From NCBI GenBank assembly GCA_046349515.1, contig JAXMCE010000010.1:1-64000 (forward strand): 64,000 bases of DNA, read 5' to 3'. The notes beneath the pieces are model-generated. The model had not been told where the DNA came from. It saw only the letters and a program-made list of their open reading frames with translations, and ran no database searches. Below are positions 51,378-59,854 of this stretch, piece by piece. The DNA comes from JBGPGW01 sp046349515. GTDB taxonomy: Bacteria > Pseudomonadota > Alphaproteobacteria > CADEGL01. How positions within the stretch are numbered: the first letter of the stretch is position 1; each line of letters begins with the position of its first letter. A program made the translations under genes and the position numbers.

Positions 51378-52097
51378 ATGCGGGTCCTCATCGTCGAAGA
51401 CGATAGCAATACGGCCAAGAGCATTGAGTTGATGCTGAAGTCGGAAGGTTACGTCTGCGACACCACCGATCTCGGCGAAGACGGTCTGGAGATCGGCAAG
51501 CTCTACGACTATGACCTCATCATACTCGACCTCATGCTGCCCGATATCGACGGCTATGAGGTCCTGCGGCGGCTTCGCCAGGCGCGGATCTCTACGCCGA
51601 TCCTCATCCTGTCGGGTCTTGGCGACCTCGATGCCAAGATCAAGGGCCTCGGCTTCGGCGCCGACGACTACCTGACCAAGCCCTTCGACAAGCGCGAGCT
51701 CATCGCGCGGCTCCAGGCGGTCGTCCGCCGCTCCAAGGGTCATGCGGCCTCGATCATCCGCACGGGCAAGCTCCTCTTGAACCTCGACACGCGGACGGCC
51801 GAAGTCGATGGCCAGCCCCTCCACCTGACCGGCAAGGAGTACGGCATCCTCGAGCTGCTGTCCTTGCGCAAGGGCACCACGCTGACCAAGGAGATGTTCC
51901 TCAATCATCTCTACGGCGGCATGGACGAGCCGGAGCTGAAGATCATCGACGTCTTCGTCTGCAAGCTGCGGAAGAAAGTCGCGGCCGCAACGGGCGGAGA
52001 CAGCTACATCGAGACGGTCTGGGGCCGTGGCTACGTGCTGCGCGATCCGGAAAAGGACGTCGTCGAAGCGCCGCGCGCCGTGGCGGCGGTGGGCTAA
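51378..52097 (+). CDS. ctrA: Cell-cycle response regulator CtrA
   Basis: OmpR-type master regulator, 239 residues. Receiver domain 1-118 with phospho-acceptor Asp51 (LIILDLMLPDIDGYE), Lys in YLTKPFDK, then RRSKGHAASIIRTGKLLLNLDTRTAEV. The effector domain carries the near-invariant CtrA block LLSLRKGTTLTKEMFLNHLY, GMDEPELKIIDVFVCKLRKK and ETVWGRGYVLRDP. Start 51378 has AAGGAG 7 bp upstream. It is divergent from fliI, near its phosphotransferase ChpT and inhibitor SciP. Confidence 0.98.
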   Translation: MRVLIVEDDSNTAKSIELMLKSEGYVCDTTDLGEDGLEIGKLYDYDLIILDLMLPDIDGYEVLRRLRQARISTPILILSGLGDLDAKIKGLGFGADDYLTKPFDKRELIARLQAVVRRSKGHAASIIRTGKLLLNLDTRTAEVDGQPLHLTGKEYGILELLSLRKGTTLTKEMFLNHLYGGMDEPELKIIDVFVCKLRKKVAAATGGDSYIETVWGRGYVLRDPEKDVVEAPRAVAAVG

Positions 52098-52111
52098 GCG
52101 GGGATCCGTGT

Positions 52112-52132
52112 GGGCGGCACATCGTGCTGCCC
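52112..52132 (+). terminator. ctrA terminator-like hairpin
   Basis: GGGCGGCAC-ATC-GTGCTGCCC, a 9-bp stem with one G-U pair and a 3-base loop, 14 bp after the ctrA stop, followed by CGCCCTTCC. It separates ctrA from the convergent cheR. Confidence 0.6.
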
Positions 52133-52208
52133 GCCCTTCCTCCGTCGTGTCTTCGGCCTTAATTTGGATCTGAATCGATCCGAAGAGTCGTAATCCGAGA
52201 GGCGTGGG

Positions 52209-53054
52209 TCAACCTGCGAGGCGCTGCTGGGTCGCCGCGGCGCCGCGCGCGATGACGTAGATCCCCCGGTGGCCGGACAAGGCCACGAACTTATCGGTCA
52301 CGCCGAGCACGGTCTCAGCACCGCCGAGATAGAGAAATCCGTCATCGGGCATGTACTTGCTGATCTGGGCCAGGACCTGGCCCTTCGTCGGGTTGTCGAA
52401 GTAGATCAGCACGTTCCGGCAGAAGACCACGTCGAAGCGGCCGAGCGAACCGGGATCCTGCAGCAGATTGAATACCTTGTACTGGACCATCGCCCGGATG
52501 CTCGGATCGATCTGCCAGCGGTCGCCGTTCTGCTTGAAATACTTCACCAGGAACTGGATCGGCAGGCCGCGCTGCACCTCGAACTGGGAGTAGCTGCCAG
52601 CCTTGGCCTTCTCGAGCACGTCGGTCGAAAGATCGGTCCCGACGATCTCGATGCGCCACCCCGCCAGCTGAGCCGCGTGCTCGCGGAGAATCATCGCGAG
52701 CGAATAGGGCTCCTGGCCGGTCGAGCAGGCGGCACTCCAGATGCGAACCGACTTGGCGCCCGCGCGGGTCTTGATCAGATGTGGCAGGACCAAGGTCTTG
52801 AACTGGTCGAAGGGCTTGGTGTCCCGGAAGAAGAACGACTCATTCGTGGTCATGGCTTCGGTGACCATGCGAACGAGCTCGGGCTCCGCCTTCGTCCGCA
52901 GGTTCGTGACGAGGTCGTCGATATCCTTGAAGCGCTTCAAGCGCGCGATCGGCATGAGCCGGTTCTCGACGAGATATTTCTTGTCGTCGCCGAGATCGAG
53001 GCCGGAGTTCTTCTTCACGAACTCCTTCACGAATTGAAAGGTTGCTGGGGTCAT
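52209..53054 (-). CDS. cheR: Chemotaxis protein methyltransferase CheR
   Basis: Methylates receptor glutamates using SAM. From 53054 the product is 281 residues: an N-terminal helical domain (FVKEFVKKNSGLDLGDDKKYLVENRLMPI), TNESFFFRDTKPFD, SAM motif RIWSAACSTGQEPYSLAM, GTDLSTDVLEKAKAG and DVVFCRNVLIYFD. Start overlaps the cheB stop (ATGA). The open frame extends into cheB and is not used. Confidence 0.95.
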   Translation of the reverse strand: MTPATFQFVKEFVKKNSGLDLGDDKKYLVENRLMPIARLKRFKDIDDLVTNLRTKAEPELVRMVTEAMTTNESFFFRDTKPFDQFKTLVLPHLIKTRAGAKSVRIWSAACSTGQEPYSLAMILREHAAQLAGWRIEIVGTDLSTDVLEKAKAGSYSQFEVQRGLPIQFLVKYFKQNGDRWQIDPSIRAMVQYKVFNLLQDPGSLGRFDVVFCRNVLIYFDNPTKGQVLAQISKYMPDDGFLYLGGAETVLGVTDKFVALSGHRGIYVIARGAAATQQRLAG

Positions 53055-54208
53055 CGCTTGCCCCCGTTCAGCATTCGGCAGATTTGGGATCCGATCCCGT
53101 CCAACGGCAGGACGGCACAGCAGAGACCCGCCGTCGCGACCGCGCCGGGCATGCCCCAGACGACGCTGGTCTGCTCGTCCTGGGCGACGAGAGAGCCGCC
53201 GGCTTCGATCAGCGCCTTGGCGCCGAGGTAGCCGTCCTGGCCCATCCCGGTCAGGATGAGGGCGAGTGTCGAGGGCCCGTAGGCGGCCACGATGCTGCGA
53301 AACATCGGATCGACCGCCGGACGGCAGAAATTCTCCCGCGGCCCCTGATGGAGGCGGATGACCTTCTGCACGCCGTCGCGCGCGACCTCCATGTGGAAAT
53401 CGCCGGGGGCAACATAAATGCGTCCCGGGACCACCGGTTCGCCTTGGATGGCTTCCGCGCACTTGATGCCCGTCGCGCGGTTGATGTGTTCGCTGAGGAT
53501 GGCGGTGAAGGTCGGCGGCATGTGCTGGGTGATCAGCACGGGCACCCGCGCGAGATCCCGCTTGAGATCGGAGAGGACGTGGAGCAGCGCCTGCGGCCCC
53601 CCCGTCGAGCTGCCGATCGCGAGGATGTTGGGCTGGAGAGCCGACGGCGAGCGCAGCTTGAGCGGGCCCTTTGGCCGAATCGCCGCGAGTGCCGAACCCT
53701 TGGTGGGCTCTGGCCCCGCTGACGCCGGGACGGCTCGGCCGCGCCGTTGCGCCGCGAGCGCCTTGACCTTGGCAACCAGCTCGCGCTTGAAGCTGTCGGC
53801 TTCCGCGGACAGGTGATTCGAGGACGACGGCTTCGGGATGTAGTCGGATGCGCCCTTCTGCAGCGCCTGCATGCTGATGTCGGCGTTCCGACGCGTCAGC
53901 GTCGACGCCATGATGATCTTGGTGTCGGGACGCCGCGCGAGGAGCTTCGGAAGCGCCGTCAGGCCGTCCATCACCGGCATCTCGATGTCGAGCACGATGA
54001 CGTCGAAATCTTGGCGATCGAGCGTGTCCAGCGCCTGCTGCCCGTTCGGGACCGTGGCCGTCACCCGGATTTCCGGATCCGATTGCAAGGCGCGGGTGAG
54101 CGCGCCGCGGATGACCGCGGAGTCGTCGCACACCATCACGGCGTAGTGCGCCGCCGCGGGGTTGGAGGACCCTCCCCGCGCCTCGGCCGAGCGGGACAGA
54201 AGACTCAT
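53051..54208 (-). CDS. cheB: Chemotaxis methylesterase CheB
   Basis: Response-regulated receptor demethylase and deamidase, 385 residues. Receiver domain 25-140 with DVIVLDIEMPVMDGL as phospho-Asp site. The catalytic domain has the Ser-His-Asp triad in LAIGSSTGGPQALL, ITQHMPPTFT and LILTGMGQDG. The linker has RRGRAVPASAGPEP. Starts in the cheY stop (ATGA). Confidence 0.96.
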   Translation of the reverse strand: MSLLSRSAEARGGSSNPAAAHYAVMVCDDSAVIRGALTRALQSDPEIRVTATVPNGQQALDTLDRQDFDVIVLDIEMPVMDGLTALPKLLARRPDTKIIMASTLTRRNADISMQALQKGASDYIPKPSSSNHLSAEADSFKRELVAKVKALAAQRRGRAVPASAGPEPTKGSALAAIRPKGPLKLRSPSALQPNILAIGSSTGGPQALLHVLSDLKRDLARVPVLITQHMPPTFTAILSEHINRATGIKCAEAIQGEPVVPGRIYVAPGDFHMEVARDGVQKVIRLHQGPRENFCRPAVDPMFRSIVAAYGPSTLALILTGMGQDGYLGAKALIEAGGSLVAQDEQTSVVWGMPGAVATAGLCCAVLPLDGIGSQICRMLNGGKR

Positions 54209-54570
54209 AGGATGCCTACTTGCGCGAACTTCGACTGAATGATTCCGCTGTCGAACGGCTTCATGATGTACTCGTTCGCCCCGGCGGAAATGGCTTCCTG
54301 AATGTGCGTAATGTCGTTCTCGGTCGTGCAGAACACGACGACCGGCGTGTCGCCGCCCTTGGTCTGGCGCAGCTGCTTGATGAAATCGAGCCCGTTCATG
54401 ACCGGCATGTTCCAATCGAGCAGGATGACATCCGGCATGCCCTTCAGGCAGACATCGAGCGCGGCTTTGCCGTCGGCGGCTTCGCTGATCGAGAATTTCA
54501 GCTCCTCGAGGATTCGCCGCGCGATCTTGCGGACCACGGTCGAGTCATCAACGATAAGACAGGACTTCAT
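54205..54570 (-). CDS. cheY: Chemotaxis response regulator CheY
   Basis: Single receiver domain of 121 residues that would bind FliM. Acidic pocket SCLIVDDST, phospho-Asp in DVILLDWNMPVMNGL, signalling Thr in VVVFCTTEND, Lys in EYIMKPFDS. Between cheB (ATGA overlap) and cheW. Probable phosphate sources are CheA's HPt domain; CheA's own receiver may serve as a sink. Confidence 0.95.
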   Translation of the reverse strand: MKSCLIVDDSTVVRKIARRILEELKFSISEAADGKAALDVCLKGMPDVILLDWNMPVMNGLDFIKQLRQTKGGDTPVVVFCTTENDITHIQEAISAGANEYIMKPFDSGIIQSKFAQVGIL

Positions 54571-54617
54571 TCCGTTCCTCCGACACCAATACGCCCGCGA
54601 ACACTGACCGGGCGGTC

Positions 54618-55109
54618 CTAAGCGGCCTTGTTCAAGACAGGATCAAGAAGCTGCATGACGTCGAGCACCACGAGCAGCGAGCGCTCGAGGCGATAGATGC
54701 CGGTCGAAACCGACTTGATGCGCGCATCGAGGGTTGATGGATTCCGCTCGAAGGCGTCCTGAGACAGGGACAGAACCTCGCCGACCGAATCGACGATGAG
54801 GCTGTAGGGCTCGCCACGGGCATCGACGACGACGCTCATGTGGCTCGCGTCCGGCGCGCGATCCGGCCGGGCGAGACGCCGACGCAAATCGATGGCCGTC
54901 ACGATTCGGCCGCGCAGATTGAGCGCGCCGACCACCTCGCTCTGCGCGAGGGGAACGCGAGTCAGCCGCTGAGGGCCGAGGACGTCGCGCACCGACAGGA
55001 CGGGAATGCCGAAGGTCTGTCCGTCGATCGCGACCGTCAGGAACTCCTGACCGATGTCGGTCTGTGCGCCCGCGTCGGCCGCGCGACCGGAATGAGGATT
55101 GCCGCTCAT
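54618..55109 (-). CDS. cheW: Chemotaxis adaptor CheW
   Basis: Scaffold linking receptors to CheA, 163 residues. One CheW domain: EFLTVAIDGQTFGIPVLSVRDVLGPQRLTRVPLAQSEVVGALNLRGRIVTAIDLRRRL is recognisable in the segments FGIPVLSVRDVLG and GALNLRGRIVTAIDLR, with IVDSVGEVLSL and LLVVLDVMQLL later. Starts in the cheA stop (ATGA). Confidence 0.95.
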   Translation of the reverse strand: MSGNPHSGRAADAGAQTDIGQEFLTVAIDGQTFGIPVLSVRDVLGPQRLTRVPLAQSEVVGALNLRGRIVTAIDLRRRLARPDRAPDASHMSVVVDARGEPYSLIVDSVGEVLSLSQDAFERNPSTLDARIKSVSTGIYRLERSLLVVLDVMQLLDPVLNKAA

Positions 55110-58066
55110 GCCGCGTCTCCCATGCTCTCAAAGGTCTCCCGAAGCGTGGTCAGCAGCGCCTCGCGGTCGTACTTCGCTACGTAATCCACGAACCCCGCCT
55201 GCCGGCCGCGATCGATGTCGGTCGACTTCGTGTGGCCCGAGAGGGCGACAAGCGGCGTGTTCTGCCAACGATCGTTCTTGCGCACGGTCTCCGCGAACTG
55301 GAACCCATTCATGCCCGGCATTTCGATGTCGGACAGGATGAGATCAAAGTCGCGACCCGACTCGCAGAGGTTGAGCGCCTCGCTCCCCGACTCGGCGGCC
55401 GTGACGACGTAGCCGGCGGCGGTGAGCAGCGGCGTCAGCACGTTCCGGAAGAACGAGCTGTCGTCGACGAGAAGGATGCGTCGGCCGTTGGTCGCGGCGC
55501 CCGCGGGCGTCGCCGCCTCCACGAACAGGTCGTGGATGGCCTGGCCGACGAAGTAGCCGACATCGACGATATCGGTCGATTCGCCGGCGATGACGGCCGT
55601 GCCGAGGCGGCCGGCGCGACGCGCCGCCAACTCGACTTCGAGCTTGTCCTCGACGATGTCGACGATCTCGTCCACCACAAGGCCGATCGAGTGTTCCTTG
55701 TCGGCGAAAACGATGACCGGCTGCCGGCCGCTCTCCTTGAGCGCCTGGCTGTCGTCCACCGGAATGAGCGGCATGAGCTGGCCGCGATACTGGACGACCG
55801 GCTTGCCATCGGACTGCTCGATCTTCTCGAGCTCGATCTCCTCGAGCCGCGCGACGAGCGAGAGGGGCACGGCTTTCCGCGCACCCGTGCCGGCCCGGAA
55901 CACCAGGAGGGCGACCCGGTCCGACGTGGCGGTCGTCTCGGCCGTTTCGGCCGCGGCGCTGTCCGTCTCCGAACGGCCGGCCTCGCCGACACAGGCCGCA
56001 AGGCCGTTCGGGTCGAGGATCATCACGACGCTGCCGTCGCCGAGAATGGTGTTGCCCGAGAACATCGAGATGTCCCGAAGCACGGGCGCAACCGGCTTCA
56101 CGACGATTTCCTCGGTGTCGAAGACGCGATCGACGAGGATGCCGAAGGTGGCGTTGCCGACCTGGGTCACGACGATGAAGTGCTCGTCGCCCGAGGCCTT
56201 CTTCTCCGGATCGAGCTTCAAGAGCTGATGGAGGGACACGAGCGGGAGCAGCCGGTCGCGCAGGCGCAGGACAGGCGTGTCGACGATGTATTCGACCGTG
56301 TTGTCGGAGGTCTTGGACGTCCGCACCAGCTCGACCACGCAAATCTGCGGGATCGCAAAGCGCTCGCCCGAGCACTCGACGATGAGCGATGACACGATCG
56401 CCAGCGTGAGGGGGATCTTGATGACGAAGGACGATCCGCGGCCGCGCTGGGACTTGACCTCGATCGTGCCGCCGATCTTCTCGATGTTGGTGCGCACGAC
56501 GTCCATGCCGACACCACGCCCCGAGACCGACGTCACCTTCTCCGCCGTGGACAGGCCCGCGTGGAAGATGAACTGCGCGGCCTGCTGATCCGACATCGTG
56601 TCGGCCTCGGCCTGCGTCGTCAGGCCATTGGCGACCGCCTTGGCCTTGATCTTGTCGATGTTGAGGCCGCGCCCGTCATCGGTGACTTCGATGATGATGT
56701 GGCCGCCCTCATGGCGCGCGGCGAGCACGATCTTGCCGGTATCGGACTTTCCGGCGGCGCGACGGTCGGTCGGGTTTTCGAGGCCGTGGTCCGCGGAATT
56801 CCGCACCATGTGGGTGAGCGGATCCTTGATGAGCTCCAGGACCTGCCGGTCGAGTTCGGTTTCGGCGCCGACCATCTGAAGGTCGATCTTCTTGCTGAGT
56901 TCGACCGAAAGATCGCGGATGATGCGCGGCAGCTTCTGCCAGGCGTTGCCGATCGGCTGCATGCGCGTCTTCATGACGCCTTCCTGCAGCTCGGTCGTAA
57001 TCTGGTTGAGAAGATTGAGCGGGCTCGTGAACTGGCTGTCCTCGCGCGTACGCTGGATCTGGAGCAGCTGGTTGCGGACGAGCACCATCTCGCTGACGAG
57101 GGTCATGAGACCCTCGAGCAGGTCGACATTGACGCGGATGCTGCTGCCGGAGACCGCCAATTGCTTGCCGGTATCACCAGCCGCGGCGGGCGCGCGCGAC
57201 GCGGCGTCCTGCGCCGCGTTCGTGTCGGAGTCCTCGTTCCGGGCTGGCTCGGCCGCGGCCGGCTTGGTGTTGCTCTCGATCGCACCGATCAGGGCCATGC
57301 CCCGCTCGATGAGCTGCGCCACGTCCGAATCGCTCACATCGAGCTGGCGCAACGCGCGCTTGAGATGGTCGGCCAAGGATTCAAATGCGGGTTTTCCAAG
57401 ACCCCAACCGACGAGGGTCGCGACCACGCTGGCCGCGTCCGGGCCCTCGTAGCTGTCGGGGCCGTCGGCAAGGCGCGACAGGAAGTTGACCAGTCCGACT
57501 TGAAGGCGGTTGGCGTCGACCGCCTTGAGTGCGGCGGGGAGGCCGTCATCGGCGACAACGGCGCGCCAGAACACTTCGACGGCCGCATCGATCGAGCCCA
57601 TGCCGCCGACGCGCTCATAGAGGCTCTGCGGCGCTGCGGCCTTGGCGGGCGCTGCGGCCGGCGCGGGCGCAGGGGCCGCCGCTTGGCCGTTCCCTTCGAT
57701 GAAGGAATTGAGTTGATGGATCAAGTCCTTGTCTTCGCCAGCGGGTTCCGCTTGCGTCTCCTCGAGCACGCTCAAGAGCGACTTGATGCGATCGAGCGAG
57801 GCCAGGATCAGGGTGACGCCCTGGGGGGTCACCTCGATCGCGCCGTCGCGGAACTTGCCGAGCACATTTTCGGCCGCGTGCGCCACCGATTCGAGGCGCG
57901 GCAGGCCGAGGAAGCCGCAGGTGCCCTTGATCGTGTGGAACAGGCGAAAAATATTGCCGAGGAGTTCCGGATCATTGGGATTCTGCTCGAGCTTGACCAG
58001 CTCGACGTCGAGAACCTCCATACTCTCGGCGGTCTCGGTCAGAAAGTCTTTGAGCAAATCATCCAT
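55106..58066 (-). CDS. cheA: Chemotaxis histidine kinase CheA with globin-like insert and receiver
   Basis: Core kinase of the chemotaxis array, 986 residues from 58066. Domains: HPt 1-105 with His44 (RLFHTIKGTCGFL); a truncated-haemoglobin-like domain about 148-265 (SLYERVGGMGSIDAAVEVF, VDANRLQ, GPDSYEGPDA, LADHLKRALRQLDV); dimerisation helices 305-375; kinase 385-555 with DDGRGL and SGRGVGMDV; CheW-like 556-700; a second CheW-like region 712-850; receiver 862-980 with Asp913 (LILSDIEMPG). There is no CheY-binding P2 domain. In the globin-like segment the proximal His position is Leu218 and the B10 Tyr position is Trp167, so haem binding looks lost. Confidence 0.93.
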   Translation of the reverse strand: MDDLLKDFLTETAESMEVLDVELVKLEQNPNDPELLGNIFRLFHTIKGTCGFLGLPRLESVAHAAENVLGKFRDGAIEVTPQGVTLILASLDRIKSLLSVLEETQAEPAGEDKDLIHQLNSFIEGNGQAAAPAPAPAAAPAKAAAPQSLYERVGGMGSIDAAVEVFWRAVVADDGLPAALKAVDANRLQVGLVNFLSRLADGPDSYEGPDAASVVATLVGWGLGKPAFESLADHLKRALRQLDVSDSDVAQLIERGMALIGAIESNTKPAAAEPARNEDSDTNAAQDAASRAPAAAGDTGKQLAVSGSSIRVNVDLLEGLMTLVSEMVLVRNQLLQIQRTREDSQFTSPLNLLNQITTELQEGVMKTRMQPIGNAWQKLPRIIRDLSVELSKKIDLQMVGAETELDRQVLELIKDPLTHMVRNSADHGLENPTDRRAAGKSDTGKIVLAARHEGGHIIIEVTDDGRGLNIDKIKAKAVANGLTTQAEADTMSDQQAAQFIFHAGLSTAEKVTSVSGRGVGMDVVRTNIEKIGGTIEVKSQRGRGSSFVIKIPLTLAIVSSLIVECSGERFAIPQICVVELVRTSKTSDNTVEYIVDTPVLRLRDRLLPLVSLHQLLKLDPEKKASGDEHFIVVTQVGNATFGILVDRVFDTEEIVVKPVAPVLRDISMFSGNTILGDGSVVMILDPNGLAACVGEAGRSETDSAAAETAETTATSDRVALLVFRAGTGARKAVPLSLVARLEEIELEKIEQSDGKPVVQYRGQLMPLIPVDDSQALKESGRQPVIVFADKEHSIGLVVDEIVDIVEDKLEVELAARRAGRLGTAVIAGESTDIVDVGYFVGQAIHDLFVEAATPAGAATNGRRILLVDDSSFFRNVLTPLLTAAGYVVTAAESGSEALNLCESGRDFDLILSDIEMPGMNGFQFAETVRKNDRWQNTPLVALSGHTKSTDIDRGRQAGFVDYVAKYDREALLTTLRETFESMGDAA

Positions 58067-58196
58067 GGGGCACACAGCGTTGCGCGAAGGGTTCGACAAG
58101 GATGGCGTGGGAGCGAGCGCCCCCGGAACCACCAGCGCGTACTGTGGCCGATCTCAGTAAAGAAGCTGTAAAAGGCTGAAAGCGGTGCGCTTTCGG

Positions 58197-58826
58197 CTAG
58201 CGGGGCAAAACGGCCTCGAGCACGATCCGGCTCGGCTCTCGGTCCGAGACATTGATACGCGTGCCGCAGGCCTCGGCGAGCCGGCCGGTAAAGTAGCTTT
58301 GCACGGTCCGGGCGGTGAGGGATTCGACAGGGATTCCGTTAAGAGCCTCGCCCACGCCGTCGGGCAGGATGGCGCCGGCCCCCTCGGCCGAGACCGCGAT
58401 CGCGGATCGTGCACCTTGCTCCACGCGCACATGGATCGTGCCGCCGCGCGGCAGGCTTTCCGCCCCCATGAGGATCATGTTGAGCAGGAGCTTGATCGAG
58501 GTCTGGTGGCTCGGAAGCGCCATTCCGGGCTCGAGCTGGACCGCGATATGCCGGTCCCCGACCATGCCGGCGGCCAGCTCCCGGATCTCGCCGACGGAAA
58601 TGTTGCTTGCGGCCGTGGCACCATAGGCCGCCCTGAAGAAGCGGAGACGCCGCGCCGCGTTCTGCGCGCTCTGGCCGACCAGGGTGAGCGCTTCCGCATC
58701 GGGTGCCCCTCCCAGCTCCGACAGGAGCTCGACCCCATTACTGACGGCTCCAACCGGGCTCACGAGGTCGTGGCACAGGCGCGAACACAGGAGTTCAACC
58801 ACACGAAGATCGACGGCAACGCCCAT
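58197..58826 (-). CDS. chpT: Histidine phosphotransferase ChpT
   Basis: Phosphotransferase that passes phosphate from CckA to CtrA and CpdR in Caulobacter. 209 residues; the DHp-like helix carries LCSRLCHDLVSPVGAVSNGVELL with His19 as acceptor, and a degenerate ATPase-like domain follows (TSIKLLLNMILMGAESLPRGG, lacking a nucleotide-binding box). It lies upstream of cheA in the same direction, with a perfect CtrA box 80 bp before its start. Its presence 6 kb from ctrA is a functional cluster. Confidence 0.9.
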   Translation of the reverse strand: MGVAVDLRVVELLCSRLCHDLVSPVGAVSNGVELLSELGGAPDAEALTLVGQSAQNAARRLRFFRAAYGATAASNISVGEIRELAAGMVGDRHIAVQLEPGMALPSHQTSIKLLLNMILMGAESLPRGGTIHVRVEQGARSAIAVSAEGAGAILPDGVGEALNGIPVESLTARTVQSYFTGRLAEACGTRINVSDREPSRIVLEAVLPR

Positions 58827-58905
58827 CCGTTTGTCCCTTTGCGTCAGCCCAGGCTCCTGCCAAGGAGAGCCATGGCCATTCTTTCGCTTTATCGTTGAAG
58901 ATCAA

Positions 58906-58920
58906 TTAATCTTTACTTAA
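58906..58920. promoter_or_regulatory. Perfect CtrA box upstream of chpT-cheA
   Basis: TTAATCTTTACTTAA, an exact TTAA-N7-TTAA followed by C as in the full consensus. It is 80 bp before chpT and 145 bp before the divergent SDR gene. Most likely CtrA drives chpT and the che operon, which would close a feedback loop, since ChpT phosphorylates CtrA. Confidence 0.78.
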
Positions 58921-59064
58921 CGAGCCCGGGTCCCCTGAGGTAAGCAAGACTTTGCAATGCCATAAGGGCGATTCGAGCCCCGCCATACCGATTAACCGTT
59001 GCATCCTGCAATCTCGGACCCGAGCACCCCCACGAGACCGATCATCGAGGAGAGGGACGACGCC

Positions 59065-59832
59065 ATGCGCTTGAAGGACAAAGTCGCCGTCATCACGGGA
59101 GGCGCCCGGGGGATCGGTGAGGCCTATGTGCGCCGCTTCGTCGAGGAGGGCGCCAAAGTCGTCATCGCGGACATCCTCGACAAAGAAGGAGCTGCACTCG
59201 CGAAGACCCTTGGTCCATCCGTCCGTTACGTCCACTGCGACGTGACCAAGGAGGGCGAGGTCTCGGCACTGATGGACGCCGCCGTGTCCGCCTTCGGCGG
59301 CCTCGACGTTGCGATCGCCAACGCCGGCATCGTCGAATCCGGCAGCATCATGCGGACAAGCGAGGCCATGCTCGACCGCATGCTGGCCATCAACGTGAAG
59401 GGCGTGTTCTACACATGCCGCCAGGCGGCCGAGCGCATGATCGCCGCCAAGCGCGGTGGGGTCCTCATCAACATTGCGTCGACCGTCGCCGTCCTCGGCG
59501 AGGTCGGCGAAGGGTGTTATCCGTTGAGCAAGGGCGCCGTGACGGCTCTCACGCGCGTGCTGGCGGTCGAGCTGGCCGACCATGGAATCCGCGTGGTCGC
59601 CATCGGACCGGGCGGCACGAAGACCGCGATGATGGCCGATGCGACACCGGGCTCCGAGCGCATGCGGCGGATCGAGATGCGCACGCCCATGCGGCGCATG
59701 GCGGAGCCGGAGGAGATGGCCGGCGTCGCCGCGTTCCTGGCTTCGAAGGACGCGAGCTACATCACCGGCCAGACCCTCTATGTCGACGGCGGCCGGCTTG
59801 TTCTCAACATGATCATGCCCGAACGCAATTGA
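59065..59832 (+). CDS. SDR family oxidoreductase (1)
   Basis: NAD(P)-dependent short-chain dehydrogenase, 255 residues. Cofactor motif TGGARGIGEAY, NAG in IANAGIV, catalytic Ser in INIASTVAV and the YxxxK pair in CYPLSKGAVTAL. Start 59065 follows GAGGAGAGGG. A close paralogue follows 22 bp later. Substrate cannot be told from the sequence. Confidence 0.88.
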   Translation: MRLKDKVAVITGGARGIGEAYVRRFVEEGAKVVIADILDKEGAALAKTLGPSVRYVHCDVTKEGEVSALMDAAVSAFGGLDVAIANAGIVESGSIMRTSEAMLDRMLAINVKGVFYTCRQAAERMIAAKRGGVLINIASTVAVLGEVGEGCYPLSKGAVTALTRVLAVELADHGIRVVAIGPGGTKTAMMADATPGSERMRRIEMRTPMRRMAEPEEMAGVAAFLASKDASYITGQTLYVDGGRLVLNMIMPERN

Positions 59833-59854
59833 GAAATCGGCCAGGGAGAATTCG

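Noticed and set aside
53055..54131. N-terminal extension of cheR through cheB
   Set aside because: The CheR family start is at 53054 with an ATGA overlap; the extension overlaps cheB in another frame and is low-complexity.
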